Origin: Gonatopus flavifemur
Taxonomy: Eukaryota; Arthropoda; Insecta; Hymenoptera; Dryinidae
Direction: 5' to 3'
Length of the DNA: 64,000 nt
NCBI GenBank assembly: GCA_018340375.1
Contig: JAFFJZ010000002.1
Coordinates: 42,614,001 to 42,678,000, forward strand
Shown here: positions 24,151 to 37,180 of the stretch, one piece after another
How positions within the stretch are numbered: the first letter of the stretch is position 1
How the letters are laid out: the number at the start of each line of letters is the position of its first letter
The notes under the pieces: model-generated
The model's database searches: none
Told to the model about the DNA's origin: nothing
The model's input: only the letters and a program-made list of their open reading frames with translations
Made by a program: the position numbers and the translations under genes

Positions 24151-24387
24151 TCACAAAACGTCGCTTTGCTGGCGTTGTTGACCACCTCCACCGCCACCTC
24201 CGCCACCTATCCCTATCGTTGGGGACAATTGTCCTTCGTCGACAGCTACGGTTTTTGGATCCTCATCCTTCCATTTATCCATGGAGCGTCGTCTCGCGTT
24301 CATAAAGAAGTTGCCAACCGTCGTTGGTTCAAGGCCCAACTGCCGGGCGATTGTCACCTGCATCTCCTTCGATGGCCTCTTGGTTTC
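24151..24387 (-). CDS. onecut: onecut, terminal coding exon (second part of homeodomain and tail)
   Basis: Read on the minus strand, a TTTTGTAG acceptor at 24388-24395 opens a phase-0 exon beginning ETKRPSKEMQ and continuing through VTIARQLGLEPTTV to GNFFMNARRRSMDKW. The FFMN segment places phenylalanine at homeodomain position 48 and methionine at 50, the hallmark of the ONECUT class (HNF6/OC-2 in vertebrates, Onecut in flies). The tail is acidic (KDEDPK), then LSPTIGI, a nine-glycine run, QQRQQ and SDVL before TGA at 24151-24153. ONECUT proteins are nuclear DNA-binding factors with one CUT domain and one homeodomain; the fly member acts mainly in neurons and photoreceptors. The upstream exon is 41666-41781. 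Identification is secure; the length of the tail is as read. Confidence 0.95.
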   Translation of the reverse strand, partial: ETKRPSKEMQVTIARQLGLEPTTVGNFFMNARRRSMDKWKDEDPKTVAVDEGQLSPTIGIGGGGGGGGGQQRQQSDVL

Positions 24388-26064
24388 CTACAAAATTCAT
24401 TATATTTTTATACTTTTATATCATTAAGTTCAAACAAATTCTTATGTTGCCAAATGACAATTCTTTTTATGAATTCCATCAAACAATTTTCAAAAGGATT
24501 TTCCTTTGTTAATCCACGGATGTAGCGTTGTCATTGAAACTCATATATACATATATATTTTCTCTACAAACTTTAAAACATTCGATAGTAAAGTAGGGGC
24601 AAACAATTTTCCTTTGATCCGAAGAAAGCTAGAGGCAGATAAGCTTAATACATCCTTCTATGTCACACATTGATGATCAAAGGAGAGTTGGCGATCCTCA
24701 TTTTAGCGTTATATGCTTCAAACTCTTCGATTATTTCTAATAGAGTATATTTGCATTGAAACTTGGGATTCACAGCGTCCATCGACTGTCTTTTATCATT
24801 TTTGAACTTCTTCATTTGAGTCTAGAGTATATAATATTTTATTCGGTAAATTGAAAATAATACAATTATAGGATAGAATTTAGGAGACTTAGCAGTGGAA
24901 ATCAAAATCAGAGGAAAATAGATAAAAATGAGTATAATGATAAATTTTATTGAATACGAGGGTTCAAAATTGTAACGCTAAAATATTAAGAACAAAATTT
25001 TTCTCCCGTAAATCGCTAAAATTTCTCACAATACCGACCAAACTCCTACAAAATGACAATACGTATGCTCGTCGTATGAGGAGTATCATTCCACAGGAGT
25101 TTCTATAATGAAACTATGGAGCCTATGAAGTAATTGAAATGAATGATACAGTTGAAACCTTGCTGTCAGTATCGAATAGAGTGACTCAGTAGAAAAGGAA
25201 CGACTGTGCCCAATTCAAATTCTGTTTTCCCATGAAGATGTACCCGCAGATCATTTGGTGAAAAGATTACTCTCCTCAGGATGTTCAACTTTACAGGCTC
25301 CTATCCACGAATCATAGACTTGAGGGTTGAATTTCGTACTTGATTTTCTAATGTGTAGGAAAATTCAATGCGAGGGGAGTGAAAAGTACAGCGTTGACAG
25401 GTGAAATTCAAAGAATCGAATCAATCTCTTCCTGGAGGAGGTAAATCACGATATCTTCGATCACTAGGCTTTGTGTTGTGATCAGAAATCAGGTGAAAGC
25501 TCAAAGCTGGGTGGTCCTTGACAGGTCGATGACACGCGTGTTCTGAATAAACGGATCTACTCCGAAATGACCTACTGAACTGTTATGGAAGTGGTAGTCC
25601 AAAGCAAAGGGGGATACATGAATACAATGCATAATCCGTGACTACAGAAGCACCTAGAGCACAATATATTCACGGTCAAGCAATTACCTGTATTATTCCA
25701 TTCGTGTCGGAAAGGCTATCAGTCATAGATCATAGGCGAATATCTCAATGAGAGTTCACTCGAAGTGTATCTGTATGCAAAAAAGTGGAAACAATGGAAC
25801 GGAGATTTCATTTCCCTTTGCGATTTCATTAGGATCCATTCGATTCAACAGTTTATTTGCAACGTTAAGATTGTTCTCAGATTGCATAATGAGTTTGAGT
25901 AGACTACTTAGCACAGAAAAATAATCTACAGTACGTTCAATTGATCCTTTCCCTTTTTTCCGATAAATGTTTGTTGCCAATTTTCATTGGTAATTATTCA
26001 GAAAAATCTCCAAGTGGATAAATATGTTCCGAACATGGAAAACTGCCAACAAGGTTCTATCGTG

Positions 26065-26753
26065 CCCAGTGAACACCATATGTAAATGTTATATAACGCA
26101 GAAATCACAAGTGACGTAACTTTGTTACGTATATGTGATGTAACAATTATATAATATGTTATGCTTATATTTTGTAGCAATTTGTGACTTCTATGTTATG
26201 TATCAGTTACATAAGTAAGTGACTTTAAGAAAACATAACTTGCCATTTGTATGTTATTCATTAGTGAGGGGAGTGTCGGATAAGTTGGGAGATGTCAAAC
26301 TATATCTGTATAGTTGGGTGTTCAGAAGAGTTTTTTTTCAGGTACATATCTAGTGAATATCGAAAGTAACCTATTACCATATGTTTCATAGCTAATCCAA
26401 GTAGCAACGCGCTTTCAAAGCGCTTCAACATGCTGTGTTGTTACCTGGGTACGTGGTAGTTATATCAATGTTACATTCAGTATTTGCTGGGATGTGATCA
26501 CGAAGAAATTGGAATTCCTATGTGATGATTATATGATTCTTTAGTATTGACATGACATCGCCATCACGTTACACTTATGCACTGGTCACGTAAAAAATCT
26601 TTTTATTTACGTAACTGTGATGTAACATTGTTGCTCACATAGTTGTGTAATTGAGTAGGAAATTGTGAGTCACATGTGACTCCCAAGTTACGTAACTGGT
26701 TACTTAACGTTATGTAACTTTGATGTAACATTTACGTAACTGTGTTCACTGGG
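26065..26753. mobile_element. CCCAGTGAACAC MITE of GTTACGTAAC words
   Basis: CCCAGTGAACAC is answered exactly by GTGTTCACTGGG, and TG flanks both ends. The body carries many TTACGTAACTGTGATGTAAC and TTATGTAAC words in both orientations. Inside it are a fragment resembling the 5.3-kb element tip (26267-26289) and a 53-bp mini-hairpin (26397-26449, CCAAGTAGCAACGC against GTTGTTACCTGGG). Confidence 0.75.
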
Positions 26754-29492
26754 TGTACACTCTGTATCCTTGTTAATGAAAGAATTTTCTTGGAAATCAT
26801 TTCAAGTTCATAGCATCAGCCTTTAAACTCTACCTTCGTCACAGTTGTTTCAAACTTGAATATTGCAGATTTTTCTTTTTTCTTTTATCGCGTATACTTT
26901 GAATCAGCAAGTTTTTTTTTGGATTCATAGAAATTTCATTTTATTAAATTCATGACAACGGAGGGTTATTGATACCGTCGTGCGCAAGTGTCTCGTCGTG
27001 TTTCATGTTTGTGAAGACTGCATCACGAGAAAATGAAACGAAACGAAACGAAAAGCTGTTTGTATAGAAAAATGGTAGTCACAGTAGTGAAACATACAGA
27101 TAGTAAAGACTCAGCGAGTGTTCGCTACATATAAAGGAATGGTGCGTCAATTGTTACAAATACATATAGGCAGGACGCTATCGGGAACCGGGAATCGTGA
27201 TTATTTCTTAACAGCCAGTGGCAAAGACACATCGTTGGTATATTACACGTCACGAAGGGTTTTATGTGCGAGAAGGATTTCTTTGAAGAAACGAAGATGA
27301 AAAATCAAAGAGAACATTCATCAATTCGGCTTTACGCGAAGTTTGTCTTCTTCGGGGAGAAAAAAGGAAAATATTTATATCTGAAATGTATAGAATTCTT
27401 TCACGATTTATAACGAGGAAAATTATCACGGGTTGTGGAAGAAAGAAATATGAATATATATCGTAATGTTGACGAAATTTTGTATTTTGATTGCGCAGTA
27501 CTGTGAACGATATTTAAAAACTGATTTGTTCGAGAAATTTATGGTTGTTCAAAGTTCTCCACTCGAATACGAAAGGTGAAAAAGCAAACGATGAGTCGTA
27601 AGAGAAAATTTCATCAAAAAGTTAGTGGATATTTTTCAATCTATTTTTTGATTCAAAATGAATGCTACATCGACTCAATGACGGTTTGAAGAGAATCATG
27701 CGATTCGCTGGACAAACGATGAAATATTCAACGAATTCGAGGTAATGTTTGTTGAAGAACAAAATAATATAATGAATATTTTCTTGTCTCGAAAGAGTAC
27801 ATCTTCCAATATCATGATCAACATACAAGATTCATGACTGTGACCGGACTCATAACATTGCACATACGTGATAGTTGAAAACATTTGGAAAATTCATACA
27901 ATTTTTATAAATTAAAACTTTCGTTCGAATATAAAAGTTGCTGATTTCTTAAAATATATAGAACCTGTTATTCCATCATTTTTCTGACGATTGAATTGGA
28001 AAGATTCTGCTTCTTCTCGGTAGAAATTTCGTTTAATAGATATTTTGTCAAGTGCATTTCATGTTCGCGAACAGAGATTTTCCAGTTTTGATAAATCCTT
28101 CTGTGCCAAAGAGATCATAGTTTATGTCGATCGGAAGCTGTGAGGAATAGAATCTAAACCTGACAGTTAACAAAAGCAAGATCGATTGATAAAATGAACT
28201 GCAAGATGTATGTGTAGTTTCTCATCGTAACGTATGAATCGTATGAAAAATTGTTGAAATTGTTCATAATTTCTCTTTGTTATTGTCATTCCGAGAATGC
28301 GCTCGAAGCGTATAGAGAGAATGTTCGAAATGGATAATGGAAAACAAATAATTCGTTTGGAAAATGAAAATTAGATGGTAAAAAACAAGAATTGATGAAA
28401 AATACCTTCCTTCATTAATACATGAGAAATGAATTGATAGATGACTGTAACATTAAAATAAATCAAACAAAAAATACATTTTGTGGGAGATATTTCCCGC
28501 ACAGTTGCAAGCCACCTGGTGGAGAAATGATGATTTGATTTGAATAATATGATCCTGTATTCTCTTTCCCAAAAACCAAATTTAATTTATATAAAAAATG
28601 ATAGTGTTTGAGATAACGAATAAGTTTCCAAGTTTATCATAAGAATATTAATGTAATTCCTCCTCTCTTTTGAGCCTTCAAATTTGAAAGCCCAGCTGAC
28701 GCTATGGAGTGGAGAGTTTAGGCAAGACATTTCGTTTGATTCAGATTCAGATCCAATTTAATTAATGTTTTAGAATAGATTCCTCTGAATACATCGACAG
28801 ATACAAAATTTTTGTGAAGTAATTCTTTAATTTTCAATACAAACAATAACGATTTATAGAAAGGTCATGTGTGTAACACAAATAAAACTAATCAAACTAA
28901 AACTCATGAAATTAACACCAACCAGATAGTTGGATTCGCATAAACTATCAATGACATGACGCACACTAAGAAAATTTTATTTGAAAAATTACAGTGAAAT
29001 TCCAGTAATCGAGGGACGAGTAAGAATTTTTAAAAATATTACTGTGCGTTTTGTAAAACTTATCGAAAATATGACTCTCGATTGTTTTGAAACTCACTCA
29101 TTTTTACAAGATAATTTTTTTAGTGTACGCAAAGACCAAATTCAATAGAGCGCTCAAATTAAAGTAAGAAAGATTTCAATTTCTTGTTGCGAAACATTTT
29201 CATTGTAAAATTTCAAGTATTTGACCAGTACATTGGAATGAAAGTTCCAGCGCACATTCACTAGGATTTTACATGAAAGATTGAAATTTTGCAATAAAAA
29301 ATCCATAAAAAGTTTAACGAGGGAACTGTAAAATGAATGTACTGGAATTTTCAAGCACCTAGCACTAGTAAACTTCCAGTTCCTTTTAATAGTGCGATCA
29401 ATGTTATGATTCATAATTCTTTGAAGTTAAAAAGAACTTCAAAGTACTTTCTTCTGAATATGATACTTGTTAACACAACAAATGCAGACACC

Positions 29493-29713
29493 GAATTCAA
29501 GTATTTTATTTGAATACATTTAGAGTTTTAAAATCGTGTAGTCACTTTTCAATGATTCAAAATTGTGTGAATATGTCGATAATTCAGATTAAATATTTTT
29601 AAATCAAACATTTCATTCAATTTCTAAATGTTTTCATGAATTTTTGAGGGCTCAAAAAGTGACTACACGATTTAAAAATTCTGAATGTATCCAAATAAAA
29701 CACTTGAAATTTC
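29493..29713. repeat. Inverted repeat with about 60-bp arms
   Basis: GTATTTTATTTGAATACATT and ATCGTGTAGTCACTTTT on the left are answered by AAAAAGTGACTACACGAT and ATGTATCCAAATAAAACAC on the right, separated by about 100 bp. It is a decayed foldback element within the onecut intron. Confidence 0.7.
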
Positions 29714-30652
29714 AATGCACGTCACAGATGGCATATCATTGGAATAAATTTCTTCATAAAATCGGATTCACAGTCTATTATAAAATGAAAACTATTCTCT
29801 TTCATTTCTCATGAGACGAAATGATAGATCGATTTTTCGCAGGCACAGGATTATTCCCAAAACCATATCCACTGCAAATCATCTCGAGATTATGATTTTT
29901 TAATTCAAAGTATCTATATTCAGAGCAAGATAATCAAGCTTTCTAGAGTAGAAGAATGGAGGACCTGATACATCTGTTTTGTGACAGCTATCCTTCATCG
30001 AATTCATTATAATCGGTGGGTGTGAAGCTATATGTACAGTCGATGCAAGAAATCCGTTAACAGTTCCAACGTAAATATCCTTGAATACGTTGTTATTGAC
30101 GAACGTCGTGGATGTTCCTTCCGTCATTCTGATAAGTTACAAATTCTCAAATAACAGCAATAACGTATTACATGAAGATATTTCCATTAGACCTATCAAC
30201 GAACTTCTCACAGCGACTGTACATCAAGGAAAACCCGATGCTTCAGTCTTATACTTCTAAAATATCATATACATTAACTCTTGCACTTCAGTTCATCTTA
30301 TATTCTATGAAGTTTTGACAATACCTGCAACACAGGTAACACATCGCAATTTGAATTCGAATTTCAATTGAATTATTGAATGGAATAGGAATATAATTCT
30401 CCTGCCACCAATAATTCTACGATACGGTATTCCGCCGTTTCCAGGACCAACATTAATCTTCTTGCGACTGCAAACGAAAAAATGAACTACATCATAAAAA
30501 TAGATAAGATGTTGTACACGAAACAAAAATTGCAAAGATTTATTTGCAGTGATTTTCTTCATTTTTATTTGATAATCATAACTATTAATCATCATCCAAA
30601 ACAATAGGAAATAGCTCTTCTTCTATTCGTTTAGATTATATGTACTACCAAC

Positions 30653-30934
30653 CCTAGTAGAAATTTGATCAGGCATTCCATATTTTCAACAACGTCCTGA
30701 TCAGGTTAGAATCCAAAAACCGTGAATAAAGAAAATCCTATGAGGCCCCTACAAGAGCGTTACCTGATTTCCCTAATAGGATTCAAATAGGGTTGTACAA
30801 CAGGTTTCGGATAAGATTTCCATAAAATCGAGCAAAAAAGGAAAAACCGTAACGAAACCTGACGAGGACCTGATAAGGAATCAGGCATGCCTCATCAGGC
30901 CCTTGTATTTTGTCTTCCAAAATTTCTACTAGGG
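30653..30934. mobile_element. CCTAGTAGAAATTT foldback MITE
   Basis: CCTAGTAGAAATTTGATCAGG pairs with an inverted right end starting CCCTAGTAGAAATTTTGG. CCTGATCAGG, CCTGATGAGG and CCTGATAAGG words recur inside, in both orientations. Confidence 0.7.
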
Positions 30935-31905
30935 AAAGTTTATGAATTTCAAACCAAAAAGTACCACTTCGAGGCAATTTCACATAATTTCCTTGGACTC
31001 ATGTAGAAAAATTTTCAAAATTATATATAACTTATATATATATAAATTTTATATGATCATATATACATTATATATATGATTATTATACATAATTCTGAAC
31101 ATTTTTCCACTTGAGAAAGCTCAACTGTATCCGCTTCGAATGTACTATGTATTTTTAATGCATACGTTGAAGATAATCTATAAAAGCTGATAAAATGAAT
31201 TCCACCATGCGAAACACTGCTAAAGACTCTTTGAGGTCTTCGGCGCACTTCGTGGCCGAACTTTCAAGATAGCAAAAACAGATTTCAAATATATATATGT
31301 ATGGATAATATATCTAGCCCTCAATGTGGTTCTCACAGAACTGGAGATCCCCAGCGGCCGCTCATTTTGATAAGATATTTGTGAATTTAATCATTGATTT
31401 CTTACATTCCAATAAAAAATTCTAAAATTCCATAATTCATAGAGGTAAGGGTGGATATATGAGCCCCCACTTTCTTCATTTGTCATAAGTTCTTCAATTT
31501 TTAGTATAAAAATTTGAAATAAACCATAATTCTTCTGTGGACTACCCAACACTAATTGCATGAAGTCCCGTTTCATTCTTCGCAGCGATTGAAGGAATAT
31601 CATCGTTTTTCCAAAGTTTCCCATTTTTTCATCACCAACATTTGTGCTGGTTATATGGGCCCCAAGGTATTTTTGTCAAAGAAATAAAACAATTGAAGAG
31701 AAATGTTCATTTACTCATAAATTCACATAAAATAGAGTTGGATCTAGATATAAATTGGAAGACCGCTTGGATATTGCGTTAAGATAAAGAAAAGTGACTT
31801 ATCATAAACCAACTGGAAGAATCGTTTTCGTTTTAATTTATTTACAGAAGTCACAAATGTTCGGAGAATCGGGGCCCATAATAGCCGCAGTGCAGAGAGC
31901 CCGTA

Positions 31906-32318
31906 CACTGGAAAAACAATTTCTTCCAACGAAATAAATAGTTTATTTGTCCTCTCTCCATAAAATATTTTTTAGGATTGATGAAATATTTAATCGAATC
32001 AAATAATGGAATGCTTGCCCCAAATAAATAATTGATTCGCCACAAGTAGAGATGAGTTGAAGAGATTGCTAACGAGATATGAAAACCATAGTCCTCTTTA
32101 TCTCTTCATGCTGGTTGGCTTAGAAGAAAAATTCAACCAATCATATATTTTTCTTCAAAAGGAAAAACGCGATTTGGACCATGATTTTAACATTGCGTTA
32201 GCAATCTTTGCTATTCATCTGTGCCACAAGTAATCAGTTTTTGCATCTAATTGAATATTTAATCTCTACAAATAAATATTTTATGGAGAGAGGACAAATA
32301 AATATTTTTTTTCCAGTG
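31906..32318. mobile_element. CACTGGAAAAA MITE with TA duplication
   Basis: CACTGGAAAAACAATTTCTT on the left and the inverse of AATATTTTTTTTCCAGTG on the right, both flanked by TA (31904-31905, 32319-32320). The subterminal GTCCTCTCTCCATAAAATAT is repeated inverted near 32280. No coding content. Confidence 0.8.
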
Positions 32319-32539
32319 TATATCCACCTTGAACATCTTGGAGAATAAAATTTTTCTGTATACCCTCGACTTCATAAATAAATTAACATTACTTGATGTG
32401 AAATGCGATCTTCATAGCATATTAAATACATACCCAAACTTGGTCTCACCAGTTGCAATGAAAAAACTGTAGTAATATTAGAGCAAACTTTTGATACCGA
32501 GCACAAAATTCATTGCTTGATATATCATCAACCATAACA

Positions 32540-32866
32540 GCCAGGGTTGGGTACGCATAATACGGTAGGTTTTATGCAAGGAATAATGTGCGCATAAAAC
32601 TCATGCAGATAACTAAAGGGGGTTTTCTGCATCATCTCTTTTTATGGTCAAGTTGGGTTATAATTCTAAAACTATGAATTGTTTACCATTTCAACCCCCA
32701 TAAATATCAATTTCTTATATTCTGAATTTTGAATTTCAAGTTGGAATTAATTGCACAATGTTTTATGCATTTTCTGCATTTTCTGCGTATTCTACATGTT
32801 TTATGCATAATCTGTGCATAGTGAACGCATATTACTTATCTCACGCGCACAGAACCCACCCCTGAA
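32540..32866. repeat. Foldback of GCATAAT/ATTATGC words
   Basis: CAGGGTTGGGTACGCATAAT on the left pairs loosely with the inverse of GCGCACAGAACCCACCCCTG on the right. TTTTATGCA, GCATAAAAC and TGCATAATCTGTGCATA words recur between. Confidence 0.55.
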
Positions 32867-33227
32867 AACAGCTGAGCGATCAGCGCGATCTACAGTGTCA
32901 TTTGGTAACTAGTTACAGTAGTTTGAGTGTTCATCGCTAGAATTCGTGGCTTACATAATCAGATACAGAGGGAGTCCATATTACCAGCAGGGGCCCATTT
33001 ATTCCACCTTTGCCTCTATTGAATTTAAGGACACACGAGCATCAGGAGGAGCGGGTAAGATTTTGCGCGAACTTTTTTCATAAATTCCTTCATAAAATTG
33101 AATTCAAAATTGATAATAATTGAGTGAAATACCTGAGATTGGACTGTGAATATCAATTTACTTCATACTTTGCAAATATTGTAAAACAAAATTACAAAAA
33201 ATTTTGAACACAGTTGAAGCTGATTAC

Positions 33228-34214
33228 TTTTAACGGGATACCAGCGTACCATCCGAGTGAAGATTTTGTCTGCAAGATTTCTCCGAACTGTATTCATGAA
33301 ACAGTTTGAAATTTTCAGGGAATATTCTTTGATACTTTATAAATCGTGGTACAGAGCCCGAACTTACGTTTTCGGAAAAAAGTTTTTTTTCTCAGTCGGT
33401 AAGAGAGAATTTTCTTTCGAAATCTGAAATTCGAGCTATGTACCGCAATCTTTAAAGTAACAAAGAATATTCCCTGAAATTTTCAGACTGTTTCATTAAT
33501 AGAGTCCGGAGAAATCTTGCAGACAAAATCTTTACTCGGATGGTATGCTGGTATCCCGTTAACGGGACACTAGCGTTGGTAACGGACCTCTCTTTCTATC
33601 ATATGATTCTGTCCCTTTCTAACCAATGACGTGAGTTACCGACGCTTGTGTCCCGTTAACGGGACACATTTTTTCTTCAAAATTACTCGGAACTGAATCC
33701 ATGAAAAAATCTCAAATTCTCAAAGAATCATCCCTGAGAATTTGAGATTTTTTCATGGATTCAGTTTCGAGTAATTTGGAAGAAAAAAACCGTTCTCGGT
33801 CGGTAAGCTCGTATCCCCTTAACGGGTTACTAGCGCTCACCAACAGAGCACGTTGGATAGGAAAGGACACGCCTATACGATAGAGAGAGAGGTTTGTTAC
33901 CATCGCTAGTATCCCGTTAACGGGCTACTAGCGTCGGTCACTCCCGTCATTGGTTAGAAAGGGACAGAATCATATGATAGAAAGAGAGGTCCGTTACTGA
34001 CGCTAGGTGTCCCGTTAAGTGGATACCAGCGTTTGTCTCGGACCTTCCTTTCTATCTTATGGGTTAGTCCTCTTCTAACCAATGTGCTCTGTTGGTAACG
34101 CTGGTATCCTCTTAACGAGCTACTAGCGCCGGTAACTCACGTCATTGGTTAGAAAGGGACAGAATCATATGATAGAAAGAGAGGTCCGTTACCAACGCTA
34201 GTGTCCCGTTAAAC
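33228..34214. repeat. Complex inverted/tandem cluster with GTTAACGGGATACCAGCG modules
   Basis: At least seven modules of the type CCCGTTAACGGGACACTAGC alternate in orientation. They are separated by an approximately 50-bp unit, CATTGGTTAGAAAGGGACAG then AATCATATGATAGAAAGAGA and GGTCCGTTAC, seen near 33580-33630 (inverted), 33945-34000 and 34140-34190. The left part (33228-33560) is an imperfect inverted repeat with a TTTTCAGGGAATATTCTTTG core, shared with 5290-5600 and 548-735. No open frame of interest. Confidence 0.7.
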
Positions 34215-34785
34215 CCCTCTGATATTCGCCAGAAAATTAGAAAAAGACTGAAACTTGACTTTAGAGTTCAATCCTGGTCGTGGATTTTATTATTACTTTA
34301 AAACGGTTCTGATTAGGACAAGAGGGGTTTCATTTTTGTGCAATAAACGGGGCTCGCTTCGCTCACATATGGTATATACATACTCCTAAAAGAATTATTT
34401 CATTGGAATGTGATCATCAGAAAAATGCAGTTATCTCACCACACTTTTTGTTGTTTTGAAAAAGTTCTTTCGTTGGGATGATAAACTGTTTTGTTATTAT
34501 AAAAAAAGAATGTTACTATCCCAACGAAAGAATTTTGTCAAAGAAAGAGAAACCTTGTTCGGATAGCCAAATTCTTTTGTTGATCACACTTCAACAGAAT
34601 AATTTTTTTGAGTTTACATATATGAATTGGATAGTGTTCGGTACGCTCACACTTCCACAACACTCGACGGTTCATAACATTTGCTTTCACTCGCAATTCT
34701 AGTAAAGCTCACTCTACTCACGTTTTACCAATCTTGATGACTCATGGTCCTCACTTTTCTCATATTCTGTGATAAATCGCTGATG

Positions 34786-35514
34786 AAGGGGTTATATACA
34801 GTTCAAATTTAAAAAAAATTGATTTTTTTTTAATTTCATTTTCGTAAATTACATACATTCAAGTATACACACAGAAAATTTCAAGTCAATTCGGCGATTA
34901 TTGTCCAAGTTACACGCATATTTGTAAAATTTTTCAACTCTATGTCAAGTGCTTTTGAAACTTTGAATGCGTTTTTCTCCGAACTGTGTTTTCAAAGTCG
35001 GTGACCAAGATTTCTCGAAAACGGCTGGACCGATCGGTCTGAAATTTCAACACAAGGTTGTTGACTATATTTTTCAGTAATTAATCGAAGGTTTCTTCTC
35101 ACCGATGAATATTTCCATTTTTATGAACAATTTAAAGCCAAAATTTTGGCGCAAAATCGATTTTTTTTTCTAGAAGCCGCCATTTTGTCAAAGAATTTTA
35201 TTTTGCTCATCCCTTCGATTAATTACTAGATTATGCATTACTTTAACGAAATCCATTCGGTTTTTTCATTTTAAAAGAGTTAGTCCCGAGGTATCGTGGT
35301 CACCGCGAAGCGCTTTTTTTTTAGAGAAGCTCCTGAAAATCAGCTATAACAGCTCTCAAAATCATTATTTTTACAAATAAAAAATATTAAAATACAGGTC
35401 AAAGTTATCTCATTATGTGTACAAATTTTTACAATAATCAATTTAACTGCCTTTTCAGGAAAAATTCTTGAAAAATCGCTTTTTTTGCGCCCCTTAACTG
35501 TATATAACCCCTTA
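34786..35514. mobile_element. AAGGGGTTATATACAGTT MITE
   Basis: AAGGGGTTATATACAGTT occurs at the left end and its exact inverse at the right, giving 729 bp. The interior contains GAAAACGGCTGGACCGATCG and AGTCCCGAGGTATCGTGGTC but no transposase frame. Confidence 0.8.
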
Positions 35515-36156
35515 ATGTAATATAGTTCATCAAAGGCACAAAATATTTCGTTGTGCGTCAAGAACTTCCAGCTAGTTGATGCATATTAATGTTTACAAGA
35601 TTTCATGTATGATGTATTATGAATGTTAAAAAGCGTTTATGAGTAACGATTCTTGCATGTATATTTGACACTTGGTAATCTCTGAATTGATGAAACAATT
35701 ATCTAATACAGTCCCGGATTAACCGTATAAGCAAAGTCAGTACGTCCTTAAAGCATCAAAAGAAGTGGGGCGCTACAGAAATTCTCTCAGCCGAATTTAT
35801 TGTTTCACATTAAATAATTCATGATATTTATAACTATTTTTGAACGTCATTAAATATGGGTAACTTTTGTTTACCTTCGAATTTTTGATGAACATAATTT
35901 TATTTTATAGTTTATTATTGTTATAACACTTCGAATAGAGAAGTGTTAATTTGGTTCTAATCGAATATGTGAAATTTATATAATACAAAAAATATAATTT
36001 TTCCATGCTCATGTGAAGCGCATTACTTTGGATGAAAAGAACATGAAGGAGAAATATAAACTGTTCAATTTTCCACACCAAATGACATTTGAAAACATCA
36101 AAAAGCCGTAGCTGGCTAGACCTCGTTCTCCTTTATTCTCATTCCATTCTATTCTA

Positions 36157-36354
36157 CACTGTAAAAAATCTCGGGAGTTTTTCTTCGCCTTCTTATCTTG
36201 GAGGAATTGATTTTTCATCAAAAATTAGGGATTTTTCTACCACTTTGAGGAATTATTCTGTTCTTCGGGTGTTGAATCCTCCACAAATGAGGGGAAATTT
36301 CACCAAATTATGGGGAAAAATTCCCCACCTGTGGGGAACCATTTTTTTACAGTG
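36157..36354. mobile_element. CACTGTAAAAAAT foldback MITE (second copy)
   Basis: 198 bp with CACTGTAAAAAATCTCGGGA at the left and the inverse of GGAACCATTTTTTTACAGTG at the right. TA flanks both sides. It aligns with 1852-2104 over most of its length, sharing GAGTTTTTCTTC, CCACTTTGAGGAATTATT and GGATCCTCCACAAATGA-like text. Confidence 0.75.
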
Positions 36355-36930
36355 TATTCTTTATAAGCCATGAAATGTTTGAGCTCTTTCATAAGTTCTG
36401 TCTTCTTTTATATATTCTATCATGAAATAAAGGAACAATTTAACACCCCTCCCGAGTGAATTGAGCGACATTGGGATCACAAAGATGCAAACAAAACAAA
36501 TTGTATTTAGATTATAATAAGACGATCGTGACTAGGGGGGTGGGTTAAAAAGTGTTTAGTACTGGAGGCTATAACACCTCTCGAAGAGTCAACTCAAAAT
36601 AAAAAACCGGAGAAGGAAAGCCCTCTAGAGCTTTTGGCAAGCAGCATTAAATAAATGAATATTCTATGACATTCTTGATTATAGAAATATGAGCGAAGCA
36701 AGAAGTACATTTGGTTTGTAAAATCTTGGAAGGTATTGAGCTCCGTTTAGATCATTCGAATATGATCTTGTTCAATTTGGTAATTTAATCCGATCCAGAG
36801 TGCATGATCTACATTCCATCAATTCTACACTGAAAAAAATGGTTGGAAAATGTAAATATCGATACATTTTCTTCTGCTTTCTATACAATGAATACTCGTG
36901 GAGTTCTCCCCCTCAAAAATGGTTCCTCTA

Positions 36931-37180
36931 CACGAAGAAAAAGGTATCTTGAAAAATATCATAATATTGATGGATTTTTGGCCTAACCCGAGTCAAAATG
37001 ATTACGCGAAGATACCTCTACAAGTACCATGATGACTCTAGGACTTTTATAAGGAAGGTACCATACTCCTTTATAAAAGTCCAAGAAATTATGGGACTTT
37101 CAGAGATTCAAGCACGTAAATATTTTGACTCGGGTCAACGCTCAAAATCCATAAATTATGGTATTTTTCAAGATATCTGT
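36931..37180. mobile_element. CACGAAGAAAAAGGTATCTT foldback element, right end decayed
   Basis: The arms share AAGGTATCTTGAAAAAT and ATGGATTTT, then a GACTCGGGT/ACCCGAGTC pair. A sister lies at 49374-49585 with the same ATCCATAAATNATGGTATTTT and GTAAATATTTT segments. The right tip has lost its CTCCGTG terminus. Confidence 0.65.

Noticed and set aside
24003..24206. Open frames overlapping the onecut terminal exon in other frames
   Set aside because: They are shadows of the coding exon and its downstream sequence.
35710..35800. hAT-like or large-transposon tip near CAGTCCCGGATTAACC
   Set aside because: The motif has no inverted partner within the window, so no element could be defined.
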